Assembly: GCA_023397905.1 (NCBI GenBank)
Contig: JAEWSZ010000131.1
Span: 1 to 20,937 of the forward strand
Reading direction: 5' to 3'
Source: Bacillota bacterium
GTDB lineage: Bacteria; Bacillota; Clostridia; Acetivibrionales; DSM-1351
DNA: 20,937 bases
Shown here one piece after another: positions 13,870 to 20,937 of the stretch; the stretch's first letter is position 1; every line of letters starts with the position of its first letter. The translations under genes were made by a program, and so were the position numbers. The notes under the pieces were generated by a model. It searched no databases, had not been told where the DNA came from, and saw only the letters and a program-made list of their open reading frames with translations.

Positions 13870-13901
13870 GGTAATGTGAGCTTTATTGCATTATCTTTTT
13901 T
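13870..13901 (+). terminator. Weak terminator or attenuator after nusB
   Basis: GGTAATG (13870-13876) pairs with CATTATC (13889-13895), with one G-T pair, and is followed by six T. The stem is AT-rich and short. Partial read-through into xseA is likely, since no clear promoter was seen in the remaining 64 bp. Confidence 0.45.
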
Positions 13902-13965
13902 AATGTAAGAGGGATACTTTTAAAATCGGGTATTCCTTTCGGATTTTTGAGGAGGTATGTAAACT

Positions 13966-15183
13966 GTGCCAAACAGAGTTTTTACCGTATCGGATATAAA
14001 TAGTTACATAAAGCAGCTGGTTTCAAGCGACGGGATTCTTTCCGGCCTGTCCGTCAGGGGTGAGATATCCAACTTCAAGCATCATTATACCGGGCACATG
14101 TATTTTACAATAAAGGATGAGAACAGCGTGCTTAAATGCGTAATGTTCAAATCCCAGGCCGGCATGCTGAAGTTTATGCCCCAGAACGGAAATAAGGTAA
14201 TAGTGTCGGGATACATTTCGGTTTTTGAAAGAGACGGTCAATACCAGCTCTATGCAAGCGATATGCAGCCAGACGGTCTGGGAGCGCTTCACCTGGCCTT
14301 TGAACAGCTCAAAAATAAATTGCAGGAGGAAGGCCTTTTTGACAGCGGGTACAAAAAGAAGCTGCCCTTGCTGCCAGGCAGCATCGGAGTGGTCACGTCC
14401 TCTACGGGCGCTGTAATAAGGGATATAATAAATGTGACCTACAGAAGGCACAGCAAAATGAAGCTGATCCTGTATCCTGTGGCGGTTCAGGGAGTGCCGG
14501 CCGCCGGCCAGATAGCGGCTGCCATAAACAAATTGAATGAAATGGCCCAGGTGGATGTGATAATAGTAGCCAGAGGCGGCGGCTCATTGGAGGAGCTCTG
14601 GGCGTTTAACGAAGAGGTAGTGGCCAGAAGCGTCTATGCCTCCAAAATTCCCGTAATATCCGCAGTCGGCCATGAGACAGACTTTACCATATGTGATTTT
14701 GTTTCGGACATGAGGGCGCCCACTCCGTCTGCGGCCGCCGAGCTGGCGGTGCCTGACGTGGAGACCTTGAAATATAAGCTGGGAAATTACAATGCCAGGA
14801 TGAAGAGCGCTCTGGCAAAAAAGGTCACGGTGTCCGAAAATCAATTGCAGAAAATCACTTCAAGGCCGGTTTTCCGCCAGCCCTACGACAGAATCAACCA
14901 GTACAGATTAAAACTTGATAATGAGGTCAAGAATTTATTCAGGAATAATGAAATGTTTTTAAAGGACAAAAAATCCCGGTTTGGTCTGCTGGCGGGAAAA
15001 CTTGACGCTTTGAGTCCACTCAAAATACTTGAGAGGGGCTACAGCGTGGTCAGAAATCCGGAGGGCGCTGTTATAAACCGGCTGGAGCAGATACATATAG
15101 GGGATGACGTTGAAATAAGCTTAAAGGACGGAAAGGCAAATTGCAGTGTAGTTTCTATAAAGGAGGATACAGCAAATGAATGA
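13966..15183 (+). CDS. xseA: Exodeoxyribonuclease VII large subunit
   Basis: The catalytic subunit of exonuclease VII, which degrades single-stranded DNA from both ends to oligonucleotides. The 405-residue length is normal. An N-terminal OB-fold (about 1-100: FTVSDINSYIKQLV, RGEISNF) is followed by the catalytic domain with GVVTSSTGAVIRDI near 141, RGGGSLEELWAFN at 203-215, GHETDF at 235-240 and RAPTPSAAAE at 250-259. A coiled-coil region follows, and a C-terminal LERGYSVV segment. The start is GTG 13966, with GAGGAGGT well placed upstream. The nearby ATG at 13957 is followed at once by a stop. The end overlaps xseB by 8 bp. Confidence 0.96.
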   Translation: MPNRVFTVSDINSYIKQLVSSDGILSGLSVRGEISNFKHHYTGHMYFTIKDENSVLKCVMFKSQAGMLKFMPQNGNKVIVSGYISVFERDGQYQLYASDMQPDGLGALHLAFEQLKNKLQEEGLFDSGYKKKLPLLPGSIGVVTSSTGAVIRDIINVTYRRHSKMKLILYPVAVQGVPAAGQIAAAINKLNEMAQVDVIIVARGGGSLEELWAFNEEVVARSVYASKIPVISAVGHETDFTICDFVSDMRAPTPSAAAELAVPDVETLKYKLGNYNARMKSALAKKVTVSENQLQKITSRPVFRQPYDRINQYRLKLDNEVKNLFRNNEMFLKDKKSRFGLLAGKLDALSPLKILERGYSVVRNPEGAVINRLEQIHIGDDVEISLKDGKANCSVVSIKEDTANE

Positions 15184-15418
15184 CATGGCAAAGACAGAAG
15201 GCTCAAAAAGCTTTGAAGAAGCGATTACAGAACTGGAACAGATAGTTTCCAGGCTTGAAAAGGGAGATATTTCACTGGAGGAATCGATTGAAAATTTCCA
15301 GCAGGGAATACAATTGTCAAGATACTGCGCTTCGAAACTGGACGAAGCTGAAAAGAAAATATCGATATTGCTGCAGGACGAGGCCGGCAATATTGTGGAA
15401 AAGGATTTTGAATTATGA
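15176..15418 (+). CDS. xseB: Exodeoxyribonuclease VII small subunit
   Basis: An 80-residue helical protein that wraps around the coiled coil of XseA and is needed for exonuclease VII activity. The family pattern is clear: SFEEAITELEQIVSRLEKG, then SLEESIENFQQGIQL, then a C-terminal helix with LDEAEKKISIL. AAGGAGG lies about 9 bases before the ATG at 15176. A second in-frame ATG at 15185 is possible but worse placed. It overlaps xseA by 8 bp and ispA by 4 bp, so the three genes are translationally coupled. Confidence 0.96.
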   Translation: MNDMAKTEGSKSFEEAITELEQIVSRLEKGDISLEESIENFQQGIQLSRYCASKLDEAEKKISILLQDEAGNIVEKDFEL

Positions 15419-16314
15419 ATTTTAAAGAAAAGCAGTCTTTCTATATAGGGATCATTGAGGAAAGTCTCAGGACGAGTATTCCTATTGAAAACCAATACTA
15501 TATGCGCCTGAAGGAGGCCATGCTGTACAGCCTTATGGCGGGAGGGAAAAGGCTGAGGCCCACTCTGGCCCTGGCCGCTGCGGAAATGTTTGACAGGGAG
15601 CCCAGGGAGGTAATCGCCTTTGGCTGCGCCATTGAAATGATCCACACCTATTCCCTGATACACGATGATCTCCCGGCAATGGACAACGACGATTACCGGA
15701 GGGGAAAGCTCACAAACCACAAGGTTTTCGGGGAAGCGATGGCCATACTGGCGGGGGACGCGCTGCTCAATATGGCATATGAGACAATGGCCAAGGATTC
15801 GTTGGCCGGAAACAGCCTGGCAAAGCTGAAAGCAATGTCTGTGGTGGCGCAATATGCCGGCGCTCTTGGAATGGTGGGGGGGCAGGTCATTGATCTGAGC
15901 TCGCCGGAAATGAATCCTCTGGAAACCGAGGAGGACAGCGAACGCCTTAAAACCATGCACCGGCTTAAAACCGGAGCTTTGATAAAAGCTCCCCTGGAAG
16001 CGGCGGCTATTATTTGCGGAGCCGGCGACAGCCAGTTTGCCATGCTCTCAAATTATGGGGCAAACCTGGGATTGGCATTTCAGATAAAGGATGATATTCT
16101 AGATGTTGAGGGAAGTATGGAGGAGATGGGCAAAAAGCCAGGCAGCGACGCCGTAGCCAATAAGACCACATATGTGACCCGGTACGGGCTGGAAAAATCA
16201 AAGAAAATGCTGTCTGAAGTCACGGAGGAGGGAGTATCCTTCCTGGAGCCTTTTGGGGATAAGGCGGAATTTCTGAAGGAACTGGCTCTGTCATTGGCTA
16301 TACGGTCAAATTAA
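15415..16314 (+). CDS. ispA: Polyprenyl (farnesyl) diphosphate synthase
   Basis: Condenses isopentenyl diphosphate with allylic diphosphates to make farnesyl diphosphate, the precursor of undecaprenyl phosphate and quinones. The 299 residues match the bacterial family. The first Asp-rich motif is DDLPAMD (84-90), with the two-residue insertion typical of bacterial (type II) farnesyl synthases. Tyr79 stands five residues before it, where an aromatic side chain limits product length. The second motif is DDILD (226-230). GGKRLRP (43-49) binds diphosphate. These features favour C15 product. Geranylgeranyl product cannot be excluded from sequence. The ATG overlaps the xseB stop (ATGA), as in the yqiB-yqiC-yqiD order of Bacillus subtilis. 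Confidence 0.94.
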   Translation: MNFKEKQSFYIGIIEESLRTSIPIENQYYMRLKEAMLYSLMAGGKRLRPTLALAAAEMFDREPREVIAFGCAIEMIHTYSLIHDDLPAMDNDDYRRGKLTNHKVFGEAMAILAGDALLNMAYETMAKDSLAGNSLAKLKAMSVVAQYAGALGMVGGQVIDLSSPEMNPLETEEDSERLKTMHRLKTGALIKAPLEAAAIICGAGDSQFAMLSNYGANLGLAFQIKDDILDVEGSMEEMGKKPGSDAVANKTTYVTRYGLEKSKKMLSEVTEEGVSFLEPFGDKAEFLKELALSLAIRSN

Positions 16315-16330
16315 AAATTGTTGATGAATT

Positions 16331-16359
16331 ATCGGTTCAATTTTTTGGACCGATTTTTT
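16331..16359 (+). terminator. Rho-independent terminator after ispA
   Basis: ATCGGTTC (16331-16338) pairs with GGACCGAT (16347-16354), with one T-G pair, over an eight-base loop, and is followed by six T in all. It closes the nusB-xseA-xseB-ispA group and isolates the AraC-transport region. Confidence 0.85.
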
Positions 16360-16381
16360 GACATTTATTTTTAATTATACA

Positions 16382-16410
16382 TTTACATTTTATGCAGATA
16401 ATGGTATCTT
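16382..16410 (+). promoter_or_regulatory. Candidate promoter for the AraC-family gene
   Basis: TTTACA (16382-16387) and TATCTT (16405-16410) are spaced by 17 bp in the AT-rich stretch after the ispA terminator. The -10 is poor, and several other AT-rich hexamers exist nearby, so this is tentative. Confidence 0.3.
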
Positions 16411-16509
16411 TTTATATACGATATATAATTTTTTGATTGGAATATACGGTTATTTTCAGTTTCGGATACATATATTATTGTGTGAGATTCTGAAAAAATT
16501 GGCAATCTT

Positions 16510-17418
16510 TTGAGCACACTTGACCGCAAAGTAAATTTAGTGAGAGAGGGTATTCCTTTGATTGAGATTTTAAATGGAACCCATGAAATAGTGAATTACC
16601 ACGGGGATTTTAAAATTCGGATCTATTTGAACAGGGAATATGAAGATTATCCGCAGCACTGGCATACCGACACAGAAATTATCATGCCGTTGGAAAACAC
16701 ATACGGGGTTGTCGTCGATGAGACGGCATACGAGCTGAATGCCGAAGATATTATAATCTTGCCTCCGGGAGAGCTCCACAGGCTATGCGCTCCATCCACC
16801 GGATCCAGGATCATACTGCAATTCGACTGTTCCATACTCTTCGGCCTGAACGGTTTTAATTCGGCATTTCACATGTTCCGCCCCTGCGTGACCGTTACGC
16901 CGTACTCACTGCCTGACATTCATAAGGAGCTTTCCTCTCTTATTATGAATATATCATCTGAATATTTTTCTGCGCTTCCTTTCAGGGAAGCTTCGGCTTA
17001 TTCCATGCTCATCCGTTTTTTTACTACTTTAGGACGGAATTGCCTGGACAGAAACGATAAATTATCAAACGTAAAAAATCTAAAACAACGCGAATATATG
17101 GATATGTTTTTCAATGTGTGCAATTATATAAATGAACATTGCACCGAGAATATCGGTGTGGACGATATCGCAAATATGGCCGGATTCAGCAAGTTCCACT
17201 TTGTGCGCCTTTTCAAGCAGATGATGAATGTGTCCTGCTATGATTACCTGATTAACCGCAGGATTATGCAGGCGGAGAAATTGCTCATCGAACCGGATTT
17301 GTCCATAATGCAGGTGGCCATGAAGTCAGGGTTCAGCAGTCTGGCCACTTTCAACCGCTTGTTCAAAGCGAAAAACCGTTGTACTCCAACTGAATACAAG
17401 TCTCTTTTTCGCCTGTAA
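16510..17418 (+). CDS. AraC-family transcriptional regulator with N-terminal cupin
   Basis: A protein of about 302 residues that probably controls the sugar importer downstream. The N-terminal half is a cupin sensor: PQHWHTDTEIIMPLE near 48-62, then IIILPPGELHRL near 86. The C-terminal 100 residues hold the two helix-turn-helix motifs of AraC/XylS: IGVDDIANMAGFSKFHFVRLF (shown by GVDDIANMAGFS and FVRLFKQ) and SIMQVAMKSGFSSLATFNRLFK (SIMQVAMKSGFS and FNRLFK), ending TPTEYKSL. The start is uncertain. TTG 16510 is the longest but has no good ribosome site. TTG 16558 follows GAGAGGG by 8 bases and would give 286 residues with the cupin intact. No ATG is suitable. Confidence 0.9.
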   Translation: MSTLDRKVNLVREGIPLIEILNGTHEIVNYHGDFKIRIYLNREYEDYPQHWHTDTEIIMPLENTYGVVVDETAYELNAEDIIILPPGELHRLCAPSTGSRIILQFDCSILFGLNGFNSAFHMFRPCVTVTPYSLPDIHKELSSLIMNISSEYFSALPFREASAYSMLIRFFTTLGRNCLDRNDKLSNVKNLKQREYMDMFFNVCNYINEHCTENIGVDDIANMAGFSKFHFVRLFKQMMNVSCYDYLINRRIMQAEKLLIEPDLSIMQVAMKSGFSSLATFNRLFKAKNRCTPTEYKSLFRL

Positions 17419-17644
17419 ATAAACACGTGTTAACACAGCGGAATCAAGGAAATACACCTTGCAGGGGCAATGGGGGAAGGGGGCCTCAAACCAAACTATC
17501 GGCTTTCAGCCAATAGTAATTGACTTATCAAATATTGCTGTCGGTTTCAACCATATAATACGCCGGATATGTGCATATAGGGCAAATGCTACACGCGTTA
17601 AATAAAAAAATATATATGTTTTACACAAAAACATACTAAAAATG

Positions 17645-17704
17645 AGCAATAATTGAGCAGAAAAATAAGCAATATTTGAACAGTAGATAGCAATATACAA
17701 GGAG
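17645..17704 (+). promoter_or_regulatory. Three direct repeats, likely AraC-type activator sites
   Basis: AGCAATA occurs three times on the same strand, at 17645, 17668 and 17689, that is 23 and 21 bp apart, close to two helical turns. The first two extend to 16-base units AGCAATAATTGAGCAG and AGCAATATTTGAACAG (14 of 16 identical). The third, 17689-17704, keeps the first eight bases and is weaker after that. Direct repeats of about 16-17 bp on a 21-bp period, the last one touching -35, are the classic layout for AraC/XylS activators. Binding by the adjacent AraC protein is inferred. Confidence 0.6.
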
Positions 17705-17730
17705 AGTGTCCGGAAGATATTTTATATAAT
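17702..17730 (+). promoter_or_regulatory. Promoter of the sugar ABC operon, -35 missing
   Basis: A perfect TATAAT lies at 17725-17730. At the expected 17-bp distance the -35 position (17702-17707) reads GAGAGT, which does not resemble TTGACA. Such promoters generally need an activator, consistent with the repeats ending at 17704. Transcription would start near 17737. Confidence 0.5.
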
Positions 17731-17775
17731 CTAAGTGAAAACTGTGCAAAGTCACAGAATTAGAGGAGGGATACC

Positions 17776-19209
17776 ATGAAACGTATTATTGCTTTTTTTC
17801 TCGCTTGCTCGCTCCTTCTGACAATCGCGTTAACAGGATGCGGCAAAGAAACAAACGGCACCGGAGACAGTTCAACCGGCAGTTCTGCTGCCAGTTCCGG
17901 TACAGGTACTCAGACCGGTGGAACCAGCGATGTTCCGTCAGTCACCAACGATCCCAATGTCAAGGTCATCAACCTGTGGAGTTTTACAGATGAGGTTCCA
18001 AAGATGCTTGACAAGTACAAAGCTCTTCACCCGGATTTTCCTTTTGAAATCAAAACTACCATTATAGCAACTACCGACGGCGCATACCAGCCTGCACTGG
18101 ACCAGGCACTGGCAACCGGAGGTGAGAACTCTCCCGACATATTCTGCGCAGAGAGCGCATTCGTACTAAAATACACTCAGGGTGATGCCAGCAAATATGC
18201 AGCTCCCTATAAGGAACTCGGCATCGATGTAGATAAACTTTTGAAAGAAGCCGACATAGCCAAGTACACCATCGACATCGGTACAAATCCCGACGGCAAT
18301 CTGGTTGGACTTGGCTACCAGGCAACCGGCGGTTCCTTTATTTATCGCCGTTCCATTGCAAAAGCCGTATGGGGCACGGATGACCCTACGGCAATCAAGG
18401 AAAAGATAGGTCCCGGCTGGGATAAATTCTTTGCCGCCGCCGCAGATCTGAAAGCAAAGGGCTATGGAATCGTATCCGGCGACGGAGACATATGGCATGC
18501 GGTCGAGAACAGCTCCGAGAAACCCTGGATTGTGGATGGTAAACTATACATAGACCCAAAACGCGAGGAATTTCTGGACCTTTCCAAGAAACTCAAGGAC
18601 AACGGCTATCACAACGATACCCAGGACTGGACAGATGCCTGGTATGCCGATATGAAGGACGCCGGTTCTAAACAGGTATTTGGTTTCTTTGGCCCCGCAT
18701 GGCTCATCAATTATGTAATGGCAGGCAATTCCGGGGGCACGAAGCCCGGTGAAGGTACATACGGCGACTGGGCGGTATGCGAACCGACCATCGGTTTCTT
18801 CTGGGGCGGTACATGGGTCCTTGCCAACAAGGATACAAAAGTCAAGGCCGCTGTTGGAGACATAATCAAGTGGATCACGCTTGACAGCTCGGAAACAGGA
18901 CTCCAGTATTTCTGGGCAAACGGAACCCTAGATGGGCCTGGCGGCACGAAAGACGCAGTTGCTTCCGGCACGGTTATGAAAAAGTCCGACGGAGCGCTTC
19001 CCTTCCTGGGCGGACAGAATATGTTTGACGTATTTGTTCCAGCAGGCCAATTTGCCACAGGAACGAATAAGACACAGTATGATGAGACTATCAATACCTA
19101 TTGGCGTGACCAGGTACGCGAGTACACCGCGGGGAATAAGAGCCGTGACAAGGCTATAACCGACTTCAAGCAAAAGGTTGCAGACAATCTGGATGTTACC
19201 GTAGACTGA
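17776..19209 (+). CDS. Sugar ABC transporter substrate-binding lipoprotein (family 1)
   Basis: A 477-residue binding protein for the two permeases downstream. It has a signal peptide with a lipobox ending ALTGC, so lipidation is predicted at Cys22, then a flexible linker rich in S, G and T (about 25-55). The mature protein has the family 1 (carbohydrate) pattern: VKVINLWSFTDEVPKMLDKY at the first strand, QPALDQALATG near 97, SPDIFCAE near 115, and a Trp-rich C-terminal lobe (for example FFWGGTWVLANKD). The many aromatic residues favour an oligosaccharide ligand, which is not identifiable from sequence. GAGGAGGG precedes the ATG. A hairpin after the stop would lower downstream expression relative to this gene. 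Confidence 0.92.
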   Translation: MKRIIAFFLACSLLLTIALTGCGKETNGTGDSSTGSSAASSGTGTQTGGTSDVPSVTNDPNVKVINLWSFTDEVPKMLDKYKALHPDFPFEIKTTIIATTDGAYQPALDQALATGGENSPDIFCAESAFVLKYTQGDASKYAAPYKELGIDVDKLLKEADIAKYTIDIGTNPDGNLVGLGYQATGGSFIYRRSIAKAVWGTDDPTAIKEKIGPGWDKFFAAAADLKAKGYGIVSGDGDIWHAVENSSEKPWIVDGKLYIDPKREEFLDLSKKLKDNGYHNDTQDWTDAWYADMKDAGSKQVFGFFGPAWLINYVMAGNSGGTKPGEGTYGDWAVCEPTIGFFWGGTWVLANKDTKVKAAVGDIIKWITLDSSETGLQYFWANGTLDGPGGTKDAVASGTVMKKSDGALPFLGGQNMFDVFVPAGQFATGTNKTQYDETINTYWRDQVREYTAGNKSRDKAITDFKQKVADNLDVTVD

Positions 19210-19219
19210 TATATACCAG

Positions 19220-19263
19220 ATCAGGGGCGTAAGAATGGCTTTTTCTGCCGCCCCTGATTTTGA
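19220..19263 (+). terminator. Intercistronic terminator-like hairpin in the sugar operon
   Basis: ATCAGGGGCG (19220-19229) and CGCCCCTGAT (19249-19258) form a perfect 10-bp GC-rich stem, followed by TTTTG. The loop contains a smaller AGAA/TTCT stem. Because the permease genes follow in the same direction with no new promoter seen, it probably acts as a partial terminator or 3' mRNA stabiliser that favours the binding protein. Confidence 0.78.
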
Positions 19264-19307
19264 TGTTATCAAAGAAAGCATTTATACTTTACCGGAGGTG
19301 GACGCTT

Positions 19308-20288
19308 ATGCGACACAAGAGCGTTAGCTACGCTAAATACGGCTACATATTTTCCATACCTTTTGTACTCGTGTTCTTTGTTTTTTCACTGTATCCCATA
19401 ATTTATACCGCCGTTATCGGTTTTACCGACTTTAAAGGTATGGGCAGAACGGATTTCAATTTCCTGGACAATCCGTTCCAGAATTTCGGACTGATCCTGA
19501 AAAATCCGTCTTTCCAGAAATCGTTATCCAACACGGCGATGATCTGGCTGATTAATTTTATTCCGCAAATACTTCTGGCGCTCCTGCTCACCGCATGGTT
19601 CACAAGTCACCGCAACAGAATAAGGGGGCAAGGCGCCTTTAAAGTGCTGTTTTATATGCCGAATATTATAACGGCAGCTACCATAGCCATTCTTTTCAAC
19701 TCGTTGTTCGGATATCCCATGGGTCCTGTCAACGATCTGTTCAAAATACTGGGGCTGTCTCAGGAGTCTGTAAACTTTTTGGTCCAGAAGTGGACTGCCA
19801 GGGGCATAGTGGCATTTATCCAGTTCTGGATGTGGTACGGCTATACCATGATCGTGCTTATATCCGGTGTGCTTGGCATGAATCCCGAACTTTTTGAGGC
19901 GGCGGAAATTGACGGCGCTTCAGGCTCACAAACCTTCTTTTATATCACCATCCCCAGTCTGAGGACCATACTGCTCTATACGCTGGTCACCAGCCTGATA
20001 GGCGGACTGCAGATGTTTGATATTCCAAAACTCTTCCTTCTGGGCGGGCCCGACAATGCCACGCTCACCACAAGCGTATTTATATACAACCAGGCCTTCA
20101 GCGGAAGCTATTTGTATAACCGGGCTGCTGCTGCAAGCATGGTCATGTTTATACTGATATCAATACTGTCGGGCATACTCTTCTATATCATGCGGGATAA
20201 ATACGCGGCACGGCTTGAAAAAGAGAAAAAGGTACAGATGAAAATACTCAGGAGAGCCGAGAAGGCGGCAAGGAGGGCAGCGGTATGA
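19308..20288 (+). CDS. Sugar ABC transporter permease 1 (MalF/UgpA type)
   Basis: A 326-residue CUT1-type inner subunit. Six hydrophobic spans are visible, beginning near residues 14, 85, 118, 170, 221 and 280. The EAA loop that contacts the ATPase is well preserved near residue 202: EAAEIDGASGSQTFFYITIP. A basic tail (KILRRAEKAARRAA) ends the protein. ATG 19308 is chosen because GGAGGT sits upstream and the next residues lead into the first span. An in-frame ATG at 19260 lies inside the hairpin region. The stop overlaps the next gene's ATG (ATGA). Confidence 0.94.
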   Translation: MRHKSVSYAKYGYIFSIPFVLVFFVFSLYPIIYTAVIGFTDFKGMGRTDFNFLDNPFQNFGLILKNPSFQKSLSNTAMIWLINFIPQILLALLLTAWFTSHRNRIRGQGAFKVLFYMPNIITAATIAILFNSLFGYPMGPVNDLFKILGLSQESVNFLVQKWTARGIVAFIQFWMWYGYTMIVLISGVLGMNPELFEAAEIDGASGSQTFFYITIPSLRTILLYTLVTSLIGGLQMFDIPKLFLLGGPDNATLTTSVFIYNQAFSGSYLYNRAAAASMVMFILISILSGILFYIMRDKYAARLEKEKKVQMKILRRAEKAARRAAV

Positions 20289-20937
20289 AACGTTACGGAA
20301 ATATATCCGGGTATACGATGAAGGCAGTTATATATGTCGTATGTGTCTTTCTGGTGCTTTTGAGCATATTGCCCTTCTGGATCATGTTTATGAACGCCAC
20401 ACGCGGAACCTATGAGATCCAGCAGCACGCCATATCGCTGCTGCCTTCAAAATACCTGTTGAGCAATTTGGATGTACTGATGGGAAAAAGCTTCAATCCC
20501 ATCAGCGGTTTTTTCAATTCCATGATAATTTCCACAGGCGCAACTGTCTGCTCGGTATACTTTTCATCCCTTACGGCATATGCGCTGGTGGCCTATGACT
20601 GGAGGCTGCGCCAGCCGTTTTTTACCTTTATAATGGCTGTGCTTATGATTCCCGCGCAGGTGACAAGCATAGGGTTTTACCAGTTCATGTACCAGATCCA
20701 TTGGACCAACAGCTTTCTGCCTCTGATACTGCCTGCCATAGCCGCCCCTGCAACGGTGTTCTTTATGCGGCAGTACCTGCTCTCCACGCTGGCCCTTGAT
20801 ATTGTAAATTCATCCCGGATAGACGGCGCCGGAGAGTTTTACACCTTCAACAGGATAATTCTGCCAATAATGAAGCCTGCCATAGCAACCCAGGCCATTT
20901 TTTCATTTGTGGCCAGCTGGAATAACCTGTTCATGCC
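20285..20937 (+). CDS. Sugar ABC transporter permease 2 (MalG type), 3' end missing
   Basis: The frame is open from ATG 20285 to the window edge (217 codons visible of a usual 270-300). It starts with MKRYGNISGY and a first span near residues 14-36. The hallmark FFNSMIIST pattern, a Tyr/Ala-rich span (LTAYALVAYDW) and further spans near 111-132 and 143-161 follow. The EAA loop is present near residue 175 as NSSRIDGAGEFYTFNRIILP. The leading E-A-A is replaced by N-S-S, while the downstream DGA..F and ILP are kept. It overlaps permease 1 by 4 bp and completes the importer membrane channel. No ATPase gene lies in the window, so a shared MsmX/MsiK-like ATPase may serve it. Confidence 0.93.
   Translation, partial: MKRYGNISGYTMKAVIYVVCVFLVLLSILPFWIMFMNATRGTYEIQQHAISLLPSKYLLSNLDVLMGKSFNPISGFFNSMIISTGATVCSVYFSSLTAYALVAYDWRLRQPFFTFIMAVLMIPAQVTSIGFYQFMYQIHWTNSFLPLILPAIAAPATVFFMRQYLLSTLALDIVNSSRIDGAGEFYTFNRIILPIMKPAIATQAIFSFVASWNNLFM

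Larger units (their letters stand above)
17419..17775 (+). other. 357-bp regulatory spacer between the AraC gene and the importer
   Basis: No gene was found. Contents in order: overlapping palindromes ACACGTGT and GTGTTAACAC (17423-17436); an imperfect stem ACTATCGGCT / AGCCAATAGT (17495-17517) that could end the AraC message but has no T tract; an AT-rich inverted repeat around TATGTTTT / AAAACATA near 17617-17637; the three direct repeats listed separately; the -10 element at 17725-17730; a short CTGTG/CACAG stem (17742-17757) in the leader; and AGAGGAGGG before the binding-protein gene. No riboswitch class was recognised. Confidence 0.6.

Noticed and set aside
15121..15960. 279-codon minus-strand frame across xseA, xseB and ispA
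   Set aside because: It spans three overlapping real genes on the other strand and shows no protein-family features.
17742..17757. Catabolite-control (cre) or CRP-like site in the importer leader
   Set aside because: CTGTG/CACAG has the wrong spacing for a CRP site and does not fit the cre pattern; it may be just a small leader stem.

Overview
The window reads as chromosome from a spore-forming, anaerobic-type Firmicute (class Clostridia). The evidence is a complete spoIIIA sporulation operon, Gram-positive Shine-Dalgarno sequences (GGAGG type) before most genes, sigma-A-like promoters, many ATA, AGA and AGG codons, and a moderate GC content. The order aroQ - Xaa-Pro peptidase - efp - spoIIIAA to spoIIIAH - asp23/yqhY - nusB - xseA - xseB - ispA follows the Bacillus subtilis yqhS to yqiD region, but without accB, accC and folD. 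A cellulolytic, Ruminiclostridium/Acetivibrio-like clostridium is a plausible guess, not a demonstrated assignment. Every gene I accept is on the + strand.

Region 1 (1-3185) holds the tail of a TIM-barrel protein, a short repeat-bearing spacer, type II 3-dehydroquinate dehydratase, an M24 Xaa-Pro peptidase, elongation factor P, and a small acidic zinc-ribbon protein of the CD1247 N-terminal-domain type. A strong terminator at 3230-3285 ends it.

Region 2 (3289-5784) is a self-contained regulatory and transport cassette: a near-consensus sigma-A promoter, a perfect 20-bp inverted repeat over its -10 element, a small lipoprotein, a YtrA-like GntR repressor, an ABC ATPase and an ABC-2-like permease, then a terminator-like hairpin. 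The layout predicts that the GntR protein represses its own operon. It sits between efp and spoIIIAA and is the most interesting part of the window.

Region 3 (5910-11556) is spoIIIAA to spoIIIAH, all eight genes apparently intact, encoding the mother-cell side of the channel to the forespore. A terminator follows spoIIIAH. Region 4 (11614-13132) is an envelope-stress-type group with its own promoter: Asp23/YqhY, AmaP and a DUF2273 protein. It is followed by a spacer with degenerate purine-rich repeats, one of which also occurs near the left end of the window.

Region 5 (13424-16359) holds nusB, then the overlapping run xseA-xseB-ispA (exonuclease VII and a farnesyl-diphosphate-synthase-type enzyme), closed by a terminator. 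Region 6 (16510-20937) is an AraC-family regulator followed by a CUT1-type sugar ABC importer: a lipoprotein binding protein, an intercistronic terminator-like hairpin, and two permeases, the second cut by the window edge. Upstream of the importer are three direct repeats on a 21-23 bp period that run into the -35 position of a promoter with a good -10 but no -35. This is what a site for activation by the adjacent AraC protein would look like. No ATPase for this importer is present. I saw no tRNA, rRNA, CRISPR array, insertion sequence or phage gene.
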